Both the position numbers and the translations under genes were made by a program. A stretch of 40,076 nucleotides of DNA from Prevotella disiens JCM 6334 = ATCC 29426 (lineage in GTDB: Bacteria > Bacteroidota > Bacteroidia > Bacteroidales > Bacteroidaceae), in the NCBI RefSeq assembly GCF_000613345.1, contig NZ_BAIS01000024.1, positions 1-40,076 on the forward strand, written 5' to 3'. The notes beneath the pieces were generated by a model. That model was not told the DNA's origin. It made no database searches and worked only from the letters and a program-made list of their open reading frames with translations. Positions 1-8,430 of the stretch are shown piece after piece; positions within the stretch are counted from its first letter, which is position 1; each line of letters starts with the position of its first letter.

Positions 1-38
1 GTTTTGGAAATGAAATAATAGATACGATGCGATGATTT

Positions 39-2339
39 CTACAATACTTCTAGTACGGCTTGCATTCCTTCTATTTTTTTCAGACTATCCATAATGAGTT
101 TTACGTCGTCACGGTCGTGTACACCTAATTCTATGGTTCCACCGAAGATACCATTATCGCTATTGAGGGTAATTTTTCGCATATCAATGCCTAATTGGTC
201 GGAAATGACATTGGCAACTTCACGTAACATTCCCTTTTGGTCTATACCACGAATTTCGATTGCTGCATCGAAGAATAATTTGCGGTGCATATCCCATTTG
301 GCATCAAGAATGCGTGAGCCATAGCTGGCTTTCAGTTTGGCAGCCACTGGACAAGCACGTTTATGAATCTCTATATGACCGTTATTATCAATAAATCCTA
401 AGGCATCATCGCCTGGAATTAGGTGGCAACAATTTGGGAAAATGTAGCGTTCTATGTTATCTTCGTTGATATAGATAGGTTTTTTCTTATTGATTTTTTC
501 GTCTACAACAATCAAACCGCCCACAACTTTTGGGTTGGCTAATGCGTTTCCTTGTTTCTCGTTGCCTTTATTGGTTTTTAGGAAAGGTACATATTTGCGC
601 CAAGCCAAGGACGGATAGCCTTTCTTGGAGCGATTTCTTCCATGTAATTCGTCAATGTCCGACTCACCTAATATAAGTGATTTGCGTCCAACTGCTATGA
701 ACAAGTCGGCATGTTTCTTCATTTGGTGTAAATCGCAAAGTTTATCGAGAACTGAAGTGGTCATTTGGAAATCGTGTTTCTGTAGCCATTTTTCTAATTT
801 CTCTTCGCCTTCTTTTTGTATTTCACGCCCTTCACGACGTAAAATTGCTAAAATTTTGCCCTTTGCCTTTGCTGTTGAAACGAAATTTATCCATGATTCT
901 TCAACTCGTTGTGCCTTCGAAGTAAGAATTTCTACTTGGTCGCCGCTCTGCAATTTGTGGCTTAATGGGACGAGTTTATGGTTTACTTTTGCGCCAATAC
1001 AATGGCTTCCGATGAATGTATGTATTTGGAATGCAAAGTCTAAAGCAGTACACCCAGCTGGCATCATCTTGATTTCTCCTTTTGGCGTGAAGACAAATAT
1101 TTCGGAAGCAAATAGATTTAACTTGATAGCGTCAAGGAAATCCATTGCATCGGGTTGTGGGTCATCGAGAATTTCCTTGATGGTGTGCAACCAATCGTTC
1201 AATTCGCCCTCATCTTCGGTTACCTCTTGTCCTTCTTTATATTTCCAATGTGCAGCAAAACCCTGTTCTGCAATTTCGTCCATGCGGTCGGAACGGATTT
1301 GAATTTCTATCCATTGTCCCAATTTAGACATCAGTGTAACGTGCAAAGCTTGGTATCCATTTGCCTTCGGGTGGTTCACCCAATCGCGTAAACGGTCGGG
1401 GTGGCTCTTATAAAGCTTGCTGATTGCTACATAAATTTGGAAACATTCATTGGCTTCTTCCTGTCTGTTTTTAGGTGTAAAGATAATGCGTACCGCCAAA
1501 ATATCGTAAATTTCTTCGAATGGAACATGCTTGGTTTGCATTTTATTCCATATTGAAAATGGACTTTTTACACGCGCTTTGATTTCGTATTTAAGCCCCA
1601 TTCGGTCGAGTTCTGCCTTGATAGGTGCTGTGAAATTATCGAAAAGCATGTCGCGTTGTGCTTGTGTAGAAGCAATTTTGGCTTGTATGGCTTTGTACTC
1701 TTCAGGGTGTTCGTAACTGAAACTAAGGTCTTCGAGTTCTGTTTTTATCTTGTTGAGTCCCAAACGATTTGCCAATGGTGCATAAATATAAAGCGTTTCG
1801 CCCACTATTTTATATTGTTTGTTGGCAGGTTGCGAAGCCAAAGTACGCATGTTATGGAGGCGGTCGCAAATTTTAATGAGGATAACACGAATGTCATCGC
1901 TCATTGTGAGCAACAGTTTTTTGAAGTTTTCAGCTTGTGCAGAGGCTTGGTCGCCAAAAATTCCACCTGAAATTTTGGTTAAACCATCGACTATCATTGC
2001 GATTTTTGAGCCGAAAATATTTTCAATATCCTCAACCGTATAGTCGGTATCTTCCACAACATCGTGTAGAAGGGCAGAGCAAATACTTGTAGAACCTAAG
2101 CCAACTTCTTCGCAAGCAATCTGTGCAACAGAGATAGGGTGTAGGATATAAGGCTCACCCGATAGGCGTCTTACACCTTTATGCGCCTGTTTGGCAAAGT
2201 GAAAAGCCTTCGTTATGATGTCTACTTTTTTTCTATGTGGCGATGCTAAATAGGTATCAAGGAGATGTTGGAACGCATCTTCAATGATTTTATCTTCTTT
2301 TGCTTCGTCGATTCCGCCTACTTCTTTCTCTTTTTCCAT
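39..2339 (-). CDS. relA/spoT: Bifunctional (p)ppGpp synthetase/hydrolase, RelA/SpoT family
   Basis: This 766-aa protein makes and degrades the alarmone (p)ppGpp in the cytoplasm. Domains in order: an HD hydrolase domain (about 40-190) with the metal-binding HD pair intact at 92-93 in LLHDVVEDT; a nucleotidyltransferase synthetase domain (about 240-370) with SIWNKMQ, the RIIF strand, YQALH and EIQIR; a TGS domain (about 405-470, from EIFVFTPKGEI); and a C-terminal ACT domain (about 690-766). With both catalytic halves intact it should be bifunctional rather than a RelA-type synthetase only. Length is normal for the long family. It is the last gene of a minus-strand run that starts at parA, 34 nt after the lytic transglycosylase. 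ATG start; no internal damage seen. Confidence 0.96.
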   Translation of the reverse strand: MEKEKEVGGIDEAKEDKIIEDAFQHLLDTYLASPHRKKVDIITKAFHFAKQAHKGVRRLSGEPYILHPISVAQIACEEVGLGSTSICSALLHDVVEDTDYTVEDIENIFGSKIAMIVDGLTKISGGIFGDQASAQAENFKKLLLTMSDDIRVILIKICDRLHNMRTLASQPANKQYKIVGETLYIYAPLANRLGLNKIKTELEDLSFSYEHPEEYKAIQAKIASTQAQRDMLFDNFTAPIKAELDRMGLKYEIKARVKSPFSIWNKMQTKHVPFEEIYDILAVRIIFTPKNRQEEANECFQIYVAISKLYKSHPDRLRDWVNHPKANGYQALHVTLMSKLGQWIEIQIRSDRMDEIAEQGFAAHWKYKEGQEVTEDEGELNDWLHTIKEILDDPQPDAMDFLDAIKLNLFASEIFVFTPKGEIKMMPAGCTALDFAFQIHTFIGSHCIGAKVNHKLVPLSHKLQSGDQVEILTSKAQRVEESWINFVSTAKAKGKILAILRREGREIQKEGEEKLEKWLQKHDFQMTTSVLDKLCDLHQMKKHADLFIAVGRKSLILGESDIDELHGRNRSKKGYPSLAWRKYVPFLKTNKGNEKQGNALANPKVVGGLIVVDEKINKKKPIYINEDNIERYIFPNCCHLIPGDDALGFIDNNGHIEIHKRACPVAAKLKASYGSRILDAKWDMHRKLFFDAAIEIRGIDQKGMLREVANVISDQLGIDMRKITLNSDNGIFGGTIELGVHDRDDVKLIMDSLKKIEGMQAVLEVL

Positions 2340-2373
2340 ATTGCTTCTCCTCAGTTAATATTGGCTTTCTGTT

Positions 2374-3495
2374 TTAACTATTGGTTCTATGCTGTTGTTT
2401 TCCAACGATTTTTGCAGCTATATCAGTGGGTTGCTTGTCTTTGATTTCATTGTTTTGAGTCAATGAAATAGCATTATCTGTGAAACGTTTTGCCTTTTCT
2501 GCTGGCAATAAAATAGTGGCACTTCCATCGATAGTCTTTACTATTCCTTGTCGGTATTGAGGGTTTAGTGTTTTTAAATCAGCCAAATCCATGTCCACTA
2601 AATTGGCTATTTTTGCCAATGGTATATCTTCTGTAACCACCACTTTCCCTATTTGTTCAGGCAAACCAGTTGATTCTGGCATAATATTGTAATCAGCGTG
2701 ATAGTTCATCACGAAGTTTGCTGCAATGAAAGCGGGTACATAACCCCGTGTTTCTTTGGGCAAGTATTCATAAATCTGCCAAAAATCGCTTGCTCCTCCT
2801 GCCTTTTCTATGGCTACACTCACGCGTGTTGGTCCACAATTGTAGGCTGCTAATGCCAAAGTCCAATCGCCAAATCGTTGGTAAAGGTCGCCCAATAGCT
2901 TTGCAGCAGCATACGATGACTTGATAGGGTCTAATCTTTCATCAACATAATTGTTGATTTTTAAATTATATTGCTTGCCTGTTGCAGGCATCAGTTGCCA
3001 TAAACCAGCTGCACCCTTGCCCGAAATAGCCTTCGGATTGAGTCCCGATTCAATAACAGGGAGATTCTTTAATTCTAACGGCAAGCCATAATGGCACAAC
3101 GCTTCCTCAAAGATTGGGTTGTAATAATCGGCTCTTGCCAACAAACAACTCGTTGAACGCCGTCCCTGTTTTATGTATCTGTCGATGTATTTCTGTACTT
3201 CGGGGTGGTAAGTCAGTTGCATCGCACCCGAAACTCGGCTCAATAAATGACTAATTGTAGCAGCTTCGTCTTCAGTTTCTGCGCCATTGTGGCTTCCATA
3301 CCCATTATTCTGCTGTTTGTAGAATTTGGTATTGCTGTATTCTACTTCTATTTCGTAATCTTTTTCTTCTGCTTGTGGTATGTAAACTTGCATTGTTTTG
3401 CCACGATTATCGGTAACCGTTTGTTGTTGAGCGTGTATTCCACAAGCTCCAAACGCAAATAATGCAAAGGTAATTATCTCTCTTTTTTTGAACAT
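2374..3495 (-). CDS. Lytic murein transglycosylase, MltD-like (SLT/GH23 domain)
   Basis: The 373-aa protein has a signal peptide (about 1-22, ending IHAQ) and an SLT domain at about 125-265, so it should cut peptidoglycan glycan strands in the periplasm. The catalytic Glu lies in LPVIESGLNPKA, followed by GAAGLWQLMPATG and ALAAYNCGP, all typical of family-1 lytic transglycosylases. MltD proteins normally carry LysM repeats. Here residues about 285-345 hold only a divergent segment of LysM size (VTEDIPLAKIANLVDMDL) without a clear YTVKKGDTL core, so cell-wall binding may be weakened. It sits between the DUF5683 gene (38 nt upstream) and relA/spoT (34 nt downstream), in the same transcription unit as parAB. 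Confidence 0.92.
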   Translation of the reverse strand: MFKKREIITFALFAFGACGIHAQQQTVTDNRGKTMQVYIPQAEEKDYEIEVEYSNTKFYKQQNNGYGSHNGAETEDEAATISHLLSRVSGAMQLTYHPEVQKYIDRYIKQGRRSTSCLLARADYYNPIFEEALCHYGLPLELKNLPVIESGLNPKAISGKGAAGLWQLMPATGKQYNLKINNYVDERLDPIKSSYAAAKLLGDLYQRFGDWTLALAAYNCGPTRVSVAIEKAGGASDFWQIYEYLPKETRGYVPAFIAANFVMNYHADYNIMPESTGLPEQIGKVVVTEDIPLAKIANLVDMDLADLKTLNPQYRQGIVKTIDGSATILLPAEKAKRFTDNAISLTQNNEIKDKQPTDIAAKIVGKQQHRTNS

Positions 3496-3533
3496 TAATT
3501 ATTGTTTTTGGTGAAAATCTGCCTTCCTTTACA

Positions 3534-4307
3534 TTAGAAAGTCAGACTGCAACCTATGCCAACCGCCGAACTTTTGAATGGATTTCTATTGGAGGTAAAC
3601 GAATTATCGTTTAAAATGGCTGGTGCTATATGTAGCGACAAATTGTCGGAAATATCAAAATCGGAAAGCGAAGCATCAACGTAAGCGTCAATAACCGATA
3701 AAGCATAGACTGCAACCGCTGCAAAAATGCTTAAATCGCGCCAACGGCGAAATTTATCTTTACGCTTTTTGAATACATTTTGGTAGTAACTTTTGTTCTC
3801 TTCCGTAATCTTAGTTCCCAAATGGAGGAAGCTATTGTAACTTTGCGTATTGGGATCATCGTCCATAAGGTCTAAATATCCTCTTTGATAATCACGATAT
3901 TGCTGATTGTTCCAAGTTATGGCGTACACGCAACCTGCTATTCCACCATAAAAAATAGGCAATTTCCAATATTTACGGTTATAGATTTGTCCTGCACCAG
4001 GCAATGCAATAGCAAGCCAAAGTGCCTTTTTAGGATTTGGACGCCATTTGCTCCAGTCCTTAGCCAGCTTAATACTATCCTTTTTGGCAAGGTTTTTCAG
4101 CTTAGTATCCTTCGTTGTGGTGAGTTCAAACTTGCGTTCTTGCTTTTCAATAGGTACACCAACAATGGTCGTAGAGGTGGTGCTATCAGGGTAAATCACC
4201 TTTACAGAATCTCCATAAACCACTTGTGCAACAGCTTTATTGTTACAAATCATTGAAAATAAGCACACAAGCAGCGTGGTACTGAATATGTTTTTTATTC
4301 GTTTCAC
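3534..4307 (-). CDS. DUF5683-type membrane protein
   Basis: The 257-aa protein has an N-terminal signal or anchor (about 5-27), then a polar linker and a conserved-looking segment PKKALWLAIALPGAGQIYN near residue 95, which leads into one or two hydrophobic segments. A further membrane segment is around 190-210. The 'large-scale small-integral-membrane' start (ALPGAGQIYNRKYWKLPI) is what I associate with DUF5683 of Bacteroidota. Its role is unknown. In Bacteroidales this family commonly sits between parB and the MltD-like gene, as here (26 nt after parB). Co-transcription with partition and cell-wall genes suggests an envelope or division-linked role, but that is inference from context only. 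Confidence 0.82.
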   Translation of the reverse strand: MKRIKNIFSTTLLVCLFSMICNNKAVAQVVYGDSVKVIYPDSTTSTTIVGVPIEKQERKFELTTTKDTKLKNLAKKDSIKLAKDWSKWRPNPKKALWLAIALPGAGQIYNRKYWKLPIFYGGIAGCVYAITWNNQQYRDYQRGYLDLMDDDPNTQSYNSFLHLGTKITEENKSYYQNVFKKRKDKFRRWRDLSIFAAVAVYALSVIDAYVDASLSDFDISDNLSLHIAPAILNDNSFTSNRNPFKSSAVGIGCSLTF

Positions 4308-4333
4308 TTATTTTTTCCTTCGTCAGCGAACAC

Positions 4334-5239
4334 TTATTTAAGTTTGTCCATTACTTCCATAATGTGTAAAAGTTCTTCTTCTGATGCAAAAGGAATGCTG
4401 ATTTTGCCCTTCCCCGATGCGCCATAACTCATTTGAACCTTTGTTTGGAAGAAGTCAGACAATCGTTTTTTCAACAGATTAAACTCTTCTGGAAGTTTTG
4501 ATTTGGCTGCGATTTTCTTTTTTGCAGTCGTTATATCCTCGCCATTTTTGAGTTGTTGGCAAAGTTCTTCCACCTTACGCACACTGTAATTGTTCTTGAT
4601 TACTTCGTGAAATAGCTTCAATTGCAGCGAAGGACTGTCCAAAGAGAGCAATGCACGAGCATGTCCCATGTCAATATCTTTCTTCTGTAATGCCATTTGA
4701 ACCTGTGCTGGAAGTTTCAAAAGTCTAAGATAATTAGTAACCGCAGCACGACTTTTGCCTACTCTTTCGGCAACTTTTTCTTGTGTCATGCCACTTTTCT
4801 CTTGCAAATGTTCGTATGCAAGTGCTATTTCTATGGCATTTAAGTCTTCGCGCTGTATGTTTTCCACCAAGGCGAGTTCCATTACGTTCTCGTCTTTTAT
4901 GGTGCGTATGTAAGCAGGAATGGCTGTTAATCCTGCTAATTGTGAGGCGCGCCAGCGTCGTTCACCTGCTACTATTTGATATTTGTTATCGTCAATTTGT
5001 CGCAAAGTGATGGGTTGCACCAATCCTAATTGCTTGATGCTATTGGCTAATTCCTCCAATGCCACTTGGTCGAACTCTCTTCGTGGTTGGTTTGGATTTG
5101 CTTCTATTTGACTAATTGGCACTTCGTTGATAGTAGAACTGCCCTGTGTGCTTACTGTTTCGGTCGAAATTAAAGCATCTAAGCCACGTCCTAATGCCGA
5201 TGTTTTTGTGTTTGTATTGTATTTTTTATGTACAGCCAT
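4334..5239 (-). CDS. parB: Chromosome-partitioning protein ParB (Spo0J)
   Basis: The 301-aa protein begins with the typical ALGRGLDALI motif (about 15-24). The ParB/Srx nuclease-fold domain follows (about 38-128), with NPNQPR and the CTP-binding GERRWRA box (about residue 91). A KorB-type helix-turn-helix is at about 140-200 (GMTQEKVAERVGKSRAAV), then a linker and a C-terminal dimerisation region. ParB binds parS sites, spreads by CTP-dependent clamping and works with ParA in origin segregation. The gene starts 41 nt after parA. I did not find a convincing parS palindrome in this window, though it could lie elsewhere near the origin. Confidence 0.95.
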   Translation of the reverse strand: MAVHKKYNTNTKTSALGRGLDALISTETVSTQGSSTINEVPISQIEANPNQPRREFDQVALEELANSIKQLGLVQPITLRQIDDNKYQIVAGERRWRASQLAGLTAIPAYIRTIKDENVMELALVENIQREDLNAIEIALAYEHLQEKSGMTQEKVAERVGKSRAAVTNYLRLLKLPAQVQMALQKKDIDMGHARALLSLDSPSLQLKLFHEVIKNNYSVRKVEELCQQLKNGEDITTAKKKIAAKSKLPEEFNLLKKRLSDFFQTKVQMSYGASGKGKISIPFASEEELLHIMEVMDKLK

Positions 5240-5280
5240 TTTTATTTTTAAGACTTCTGGAGGTTAAACTATGTTCGTTT

Positions 5281-6048
5281 TTATTGCTTATTTTTCTCTA
5301 TGATTTCTTTTGCCAATGCCAAATGGTTTTTAGCACCTGTCGATTCAGCATCGTAAAGAATCACTGGTAAACCATGACTTGGACTCTCTGAGAGTTTAAC
5401 GTTGCGCTGAATAACGGTCTTAAAGACCAATTCTTGGAAATGTCGCTTCACTTCGTCGTAAATTTGGCGTGCTAATCGCAAACGACTATCGTACATAGTG
5501 AGCAAGAATCCCTCTATTTCTAATTTCGGATTGAGCTTACTTTTTATGATTTTTATGGTGTTTAACAATTTGCTAATACCCTCCAATGCAAAGTATTCGC
5601 ATTGCACTGGAATGATAACTGAGTCGGCTGCTGTGAGTGCATTCACCGTTATCAAACCCAAAGATGGACTGCAATCAATTAAAATATAATCGTAATCGTT
5701 CTTGATAGGAGCTAACAAGCGTTCTAAAACCTGCTCTCGATTGTCAATTTGCAACATTTCTATTTCTGCACCAACAAGGTTGATGTGGCTTGGAACAATG
5801 TCCATTCCTTCAATATCGGTCGTGTAAATGGCATCGCGAACATCAGCATTATTGATGATACATTCGTATAACGAGCAATCAACCTCCTTAATATCAACAC
5901 CTAAACCACTTGAAGCGTTAGCTTGTGGGTCGGCATCAATAACAAGAACAGTCTTTTCAAGTGTTGCTAAAGATGCGGCAAGATTGATGGTAGAGGTTGT
6001 TTTTCCAACACCACCCTTTTGGTTTGCCATTGCGATTATTTTTCCCAT
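5281..6048 (-). CDS. parA: Chromosome-partitioning ATPase ParA (Soj)
   Basis: At 255 aa from the ATG at 6048, this is a deviant Walker-A ATPase (KGGVGKTTSTIN near residue 15) with the Walker A' segment VLVIDADPQANASSG and DYILIDCSPSLG. It forms ATP-dependent DNA-bound dimers and drives ParB-parS segregation. An open frame extends 11 codons further up to a TTG at 6081, but MGKIIAMANQKGG is the expected family N-terminus, and a TAnnTTTG-type hexamer (TATCTTTG on the minus strand, 6079-6086) would put transcription start inside that extension. It is the first gene of the parA-parB-DUF5683-MltD-relA run and is divergent from surE across 110 nt. Confidence 0.96.
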   Translation of the reverse strand: MGKIIAMANQKGGVGKTTSTINLAASLATLEKTVLVIDADPQANASSGLGVDIKEVDCSLYECIINNADVRDAIYTTDIEGMDIVPSHINLVGAEIEMLQIDNREQVLERLLAPIKNDYDYILIDCSPSLGLITVNALTAADSVIIPVQCEYFALEGISKLLNTIKIIKSKLNPKLEIEGFLLTMYDSRLRLARQIYDEVKRHFQELVFKTVIQRNVKLSESPSHGLPVILYDAESTGAKNHLALAKEIIEKNKQ

Positions 6049-6078
6049 TTTCCTGATTTTCCTAAATTGTTTTGCCGA

Positions 6079-6086
6079 CAAAGATA
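6079..6086 (-). promoter_or_regulatory. Probable -7 element of the parA operon promoter
   Basis: Minus-strand TATCTTTG fits the Bacteroidota -7 consensus TAnnTTTG and lies about 30 nt upstream of the chosen parA ATG. I see no TTTG at the right distance for a -33 element, so this rests on one half of the promoter. Confidence 0.45.
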
Positions 6087-6128
6087 CATATTTTCAATGA
6101 GAAAGCCGTATTTATAAACCTTTTTTCG

Positions 6129-6136
6129 TATTTTTG
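6129..6136 (+). promoter_or_regulatory. Probable -7 element of the surE-lpxB promoter
   Basis: TATTTTTG matches TAnnTTTG and ends 22 nt before the surE ATG at 6159. No clear -33 TTTG partner is seen 18-20 nt upstream. Confidence 0.4.
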
Positions 6137-6158
6137 CAGTCAAAAGAAAATAAAAATT

Positions 6159-6932
6159 ATGAATTTTAAGCGACCCCTTATTCTCATATCTAACGATGAT
6201 GGTTACCAATCGGTAGGCATTCGCACGTTAGCCTCGTTCCTTTCCGATTTTGCCGAAGTAGTTATTTGTGCGCCAGAGGGTGCTCGTTCGGGCTACTCGT
6301 GTGCTTTTTCGGCAAGCGATGAGCTGCGTTTAACCCAAAGGAACAACATTCCAAATTGCGAAGTTTGGTCGTGTTCAGGTACGCCTGTCGATTGTGTAAA
6401 GATTGCATTTGAGCAAATTTTAAAGGGTCGCCGCCCCGATTTGGTTTTAGGAGGTATCAATCATGGTGACAACTCTTCGGTAAACAATCATTATAGCGGT
6501 ACGATGGGCATTGCTCGCGAGGGTTGTTTAAAATATGTTCCAGCCATTGCTTTCTCATCGTGCGACTACAATCCCAATGCCAATCTTGACCATTTGCGCC
6601 ACTATGTTGTAAAAATCGTGAAACAAGTCTTGGAAAACGGTTTGCCAAAGGGAGTATGCTTGAATGTAAACTTTCCTGCAACCGACCAATTTAAAGGCTT
6701 AAAAGTATGTAGAATGGGCTTCGGTAGTTGGATTCACGAAACGCTAAAATGCAGCCACCCAAGAGGTTTCAACTATTATTGGATGTTGGGCGAATACAGA
6801 AATGACGAACCAACGGCGACTGATAGCGACCAATATTTTTTGGCAAACGGCTATGTTACGGTTACACCAACACGCATTGACGTTACCGATTACGATGTTT
6901 TGAATGCTATGAAGGGTTGGGAAGAAGAATAA
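6159..6932 (+). CDS. surE: 5'/3'-nucleotidase SurE
   Basis: This 257-aa metal-dependent survival-protein phosphatase removes phosphate from nucleoside 5'- and 3'-monophosphates. Visible motifs: the N-terminal LISNDDGYQSVGI with the metal-binding Asp pair, the Ser after GARSG, GTPVDCVK, and the GGINHGDNSSVNNHYSGT loop (its INHGDN Asn is a metal ligand in the family). The open frame extends upstream to 6072, but the ATG at 6159 (MNFKRPLILISNDDG) gives the family N-terminus and lies just after the TATTTTTG element. It is followed 28 nt later by lpxB, an arrangement I know from other Bacteroidales, so the two are probably co-transcribed. Confidence 0.95.
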   Translation: MNFKRPLILISNDDGYQSVGIRTLASFLSDFAEVVICAPEGARSGYSCAFSASDELRLTQRNNIPNCEVWSCSGTPVDCVKIAFEQILKGRRPDLVLGGINHGDNSSVNNHYSGTMGIAREGCLKYVPAIAFSSCDYNPNANLDHLRHYVVKIVKQVLENGLPKGVCLNVNFPATDQFKGLKVCRMGFGSWIHETLKCSHPRGFNYYWMLGEYRNDEPTATDSDQYFLANGYVTVTPTRIDVTDYDVLNAMKGWEEE

Positions 6933-6960
6933 AAATGAATAAATTTGTGGAGAAAAAGGC

Positions 6961-8099
6961 ATGAAATATTATTTGATTGTTGGCGAAGCATCGGGCGATT
7001 TACACGCATCACGGCTCATGGAGTCTATTCGTAAATTCGACGAAGGGGCAGCGTTTCGTTTCTTTGGGGGCGACCTTATGCAAAAAGTTGGTGGACAACG
7101 TGTTCGCCACTACGAGGAATTGGCTTATATGGGCTTTATTCCCGTGTTGCTACACCTACCGACAATCATTAAAAACATGAACCTTTGCAAGCAAGATATA
7201 GTGAAATGGCAGCCCGATGTAGTCATTCTTGTCGACTATCCTGGCTTCAATTTGAAAATTGCAAAATACGTTCATAAGAACACAAAGATTCCTGTTTATT
7301 ATTACATTTCGCCTAAAATTTGGGCATGGAAGGAGTGGCGCATTCGTGCAATCAAGCGTGATGTAAGGGAAATGTTCTCTATTTTGCCTTTTGAAATTGA
7401 CTTTTACGAGCGCAAACACAACTATAAAATTCATTATGTGGGCAACCCTACTGCCGAAGAGGTGGCTACTTTCAAAGCGCAATATACCGAATCAAAAGAC
7501 GAGTTTTGCAGCCGTAACGGTTTGAACAGCAAGCCTATCATCGCCATTCTGTCGGGTAGTCGCAAGCAAGAAATTAAAGATAACCTCCCAGCATGCTCGA
7601 AGCAGGTAGCAGGTTTGAGGATTACCAATTGGTGATTGCTGGTGCGCCGTCTATAGACGATAAATTTTACGAGAAATACATTGCCGATAAGGACGTAAAA
7701 ATCGTGAAAAACGAAACTTATCAACTCCTTTCTCATGCTACTACCGCCATTGTAACGAGTGGCACAGCAACCCTCGAAACAGCGTTATTTAATGTTCCTC
7801 AAGTGGTTTGCTATAAGACACCGCTGCCTAATCTTATTCGTTTTGCCTTCAACCATATCATAAAAGTGAAATACATATCGTTGGTAAATCTTATTGCCAA
7901 CAAGGAGGTTGTACAAGAATTAATGGCTGAACGTTTCCGAATCAACAATATCGTGAACGAGGTTTACAAACTCTTGCCTAACAAACCTGCACGCCAAACC
8001 ATGTTGGACGACTACAAAACCATGCAAGAAAAGTTGGGCGATTATTGCGCACCCGATAACGCAGCCATTAGCATTGTGCATCTGTTGAAAAACGAATAA
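6961..8099 (+). pseudogene. lpxB: Lipid-A-disaccharide synthase LpxB, interrupted by a -1 frameshift
   Basis: LpxB (GT19) joins UDP-2,3-diacylglucosamine and lipid X to form lipid A disaccharide at the inner membrane. The N-terminal part runs from the ATG at 6961 (YYLIVGEASGDLHAS) to about 7592 in frame 1. The rest (MLEAGSRFEDYQLVIAGAPS...) continues in another frame from about 7593 to 8099. The junction reads CCAGCATGCTC where CCA-GCA-ATG-CTC would restore one 379-aa protein of normal LpxB length, so one A is missing. Both parts look conserved. LpxB is normally essential in Gram-negative bacteria with lipid A, so a sequencing or assembly error is at least as likely as real loss. Operon partner of surE. 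Confidence 0.9.
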
Positions 8100-8114
8100 A
8101 AAACTTTCAAAATT

Positions 8115-8175
8115 CCAAACCTATTGTTTTGAACATCAAAAGTGCCTATTTTGCATACCAAAATAGGCACTTTTG
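8115..8175. repeat. Array 1 of 17-nt near-palindromes at 22-nt period
   Basis: Three units lie at 8115-8131, 8137-8153 and 8159-8175, each 17 nt and separated by 5 nt. Units 2 and 3 both fit CAAAA-N7-TTTTG and are exact reverse complements of one another, so they can form a 17-bp hairpin with a 5-nt loop (CATAC). Unit 1 is degenerate at its left end. The array follows the lpxB stop by 15 nt, and the hairpin might also end transcription. Related arrays lie at 12932-12992 and 22828-22910. Confidence 0.8.
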
Positions 8176-8368
8176 CTTTTGAAAGCATTTACTTCAATCC
8201 ATATTGGATATACTTGTAAAGCTGAGAGTACTAAAAATATTTTGTAAAAATAAAGGTAACTACTCAGCAATCTCAAGTAGCTCTATTAGTTCTATCCCTT
8301 ATTTTTTCAGCGATAAATATTCAATTGCTTATTCTTCAAAATCGAGTCTTTAAGTGAGGAAGACACAA

Positions 8369-8402
8369 TAAAAAACGCTCCAAGCCGAAACTTGGAGCGT
8401 AA
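8369..8402 (-). terminator. Rho-independent terminator of the BspA-like gene
   Basis: A perfect 10-bp stem (ACGCTCCAAG at 8375-8384 with CTTGGAGCGT at 8391-8400) has a 6-nt loop and is followed on the minus strand by a run of T (plus-strand A-run 8369-8375). It lies 29 nt past the stop of the minus-strand gene. Confidence 0.85.
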
Positions 8403-8430
8403 TTTAATATCTTTATAAATCTAATAAGGC

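Larger units (their letters stand above)
8100..8430. other. Convergent intergenic region between lpxB and the BspA-like gene
   Basis: The 331-nt gap holds the palindromic repeat array at 8115-8175 and the terminator hairpin of the BspA-like gene near 8369-8402. I see nothing coding in the AT-rich stretch 8180-8365. Confidence 0.6.

Noticed and set aside
625..1302. Long plus-strand frame opposite relA/spoT
   Set aside because: Antisense shadow of a strongly conserved gene; the translation shows no domain.
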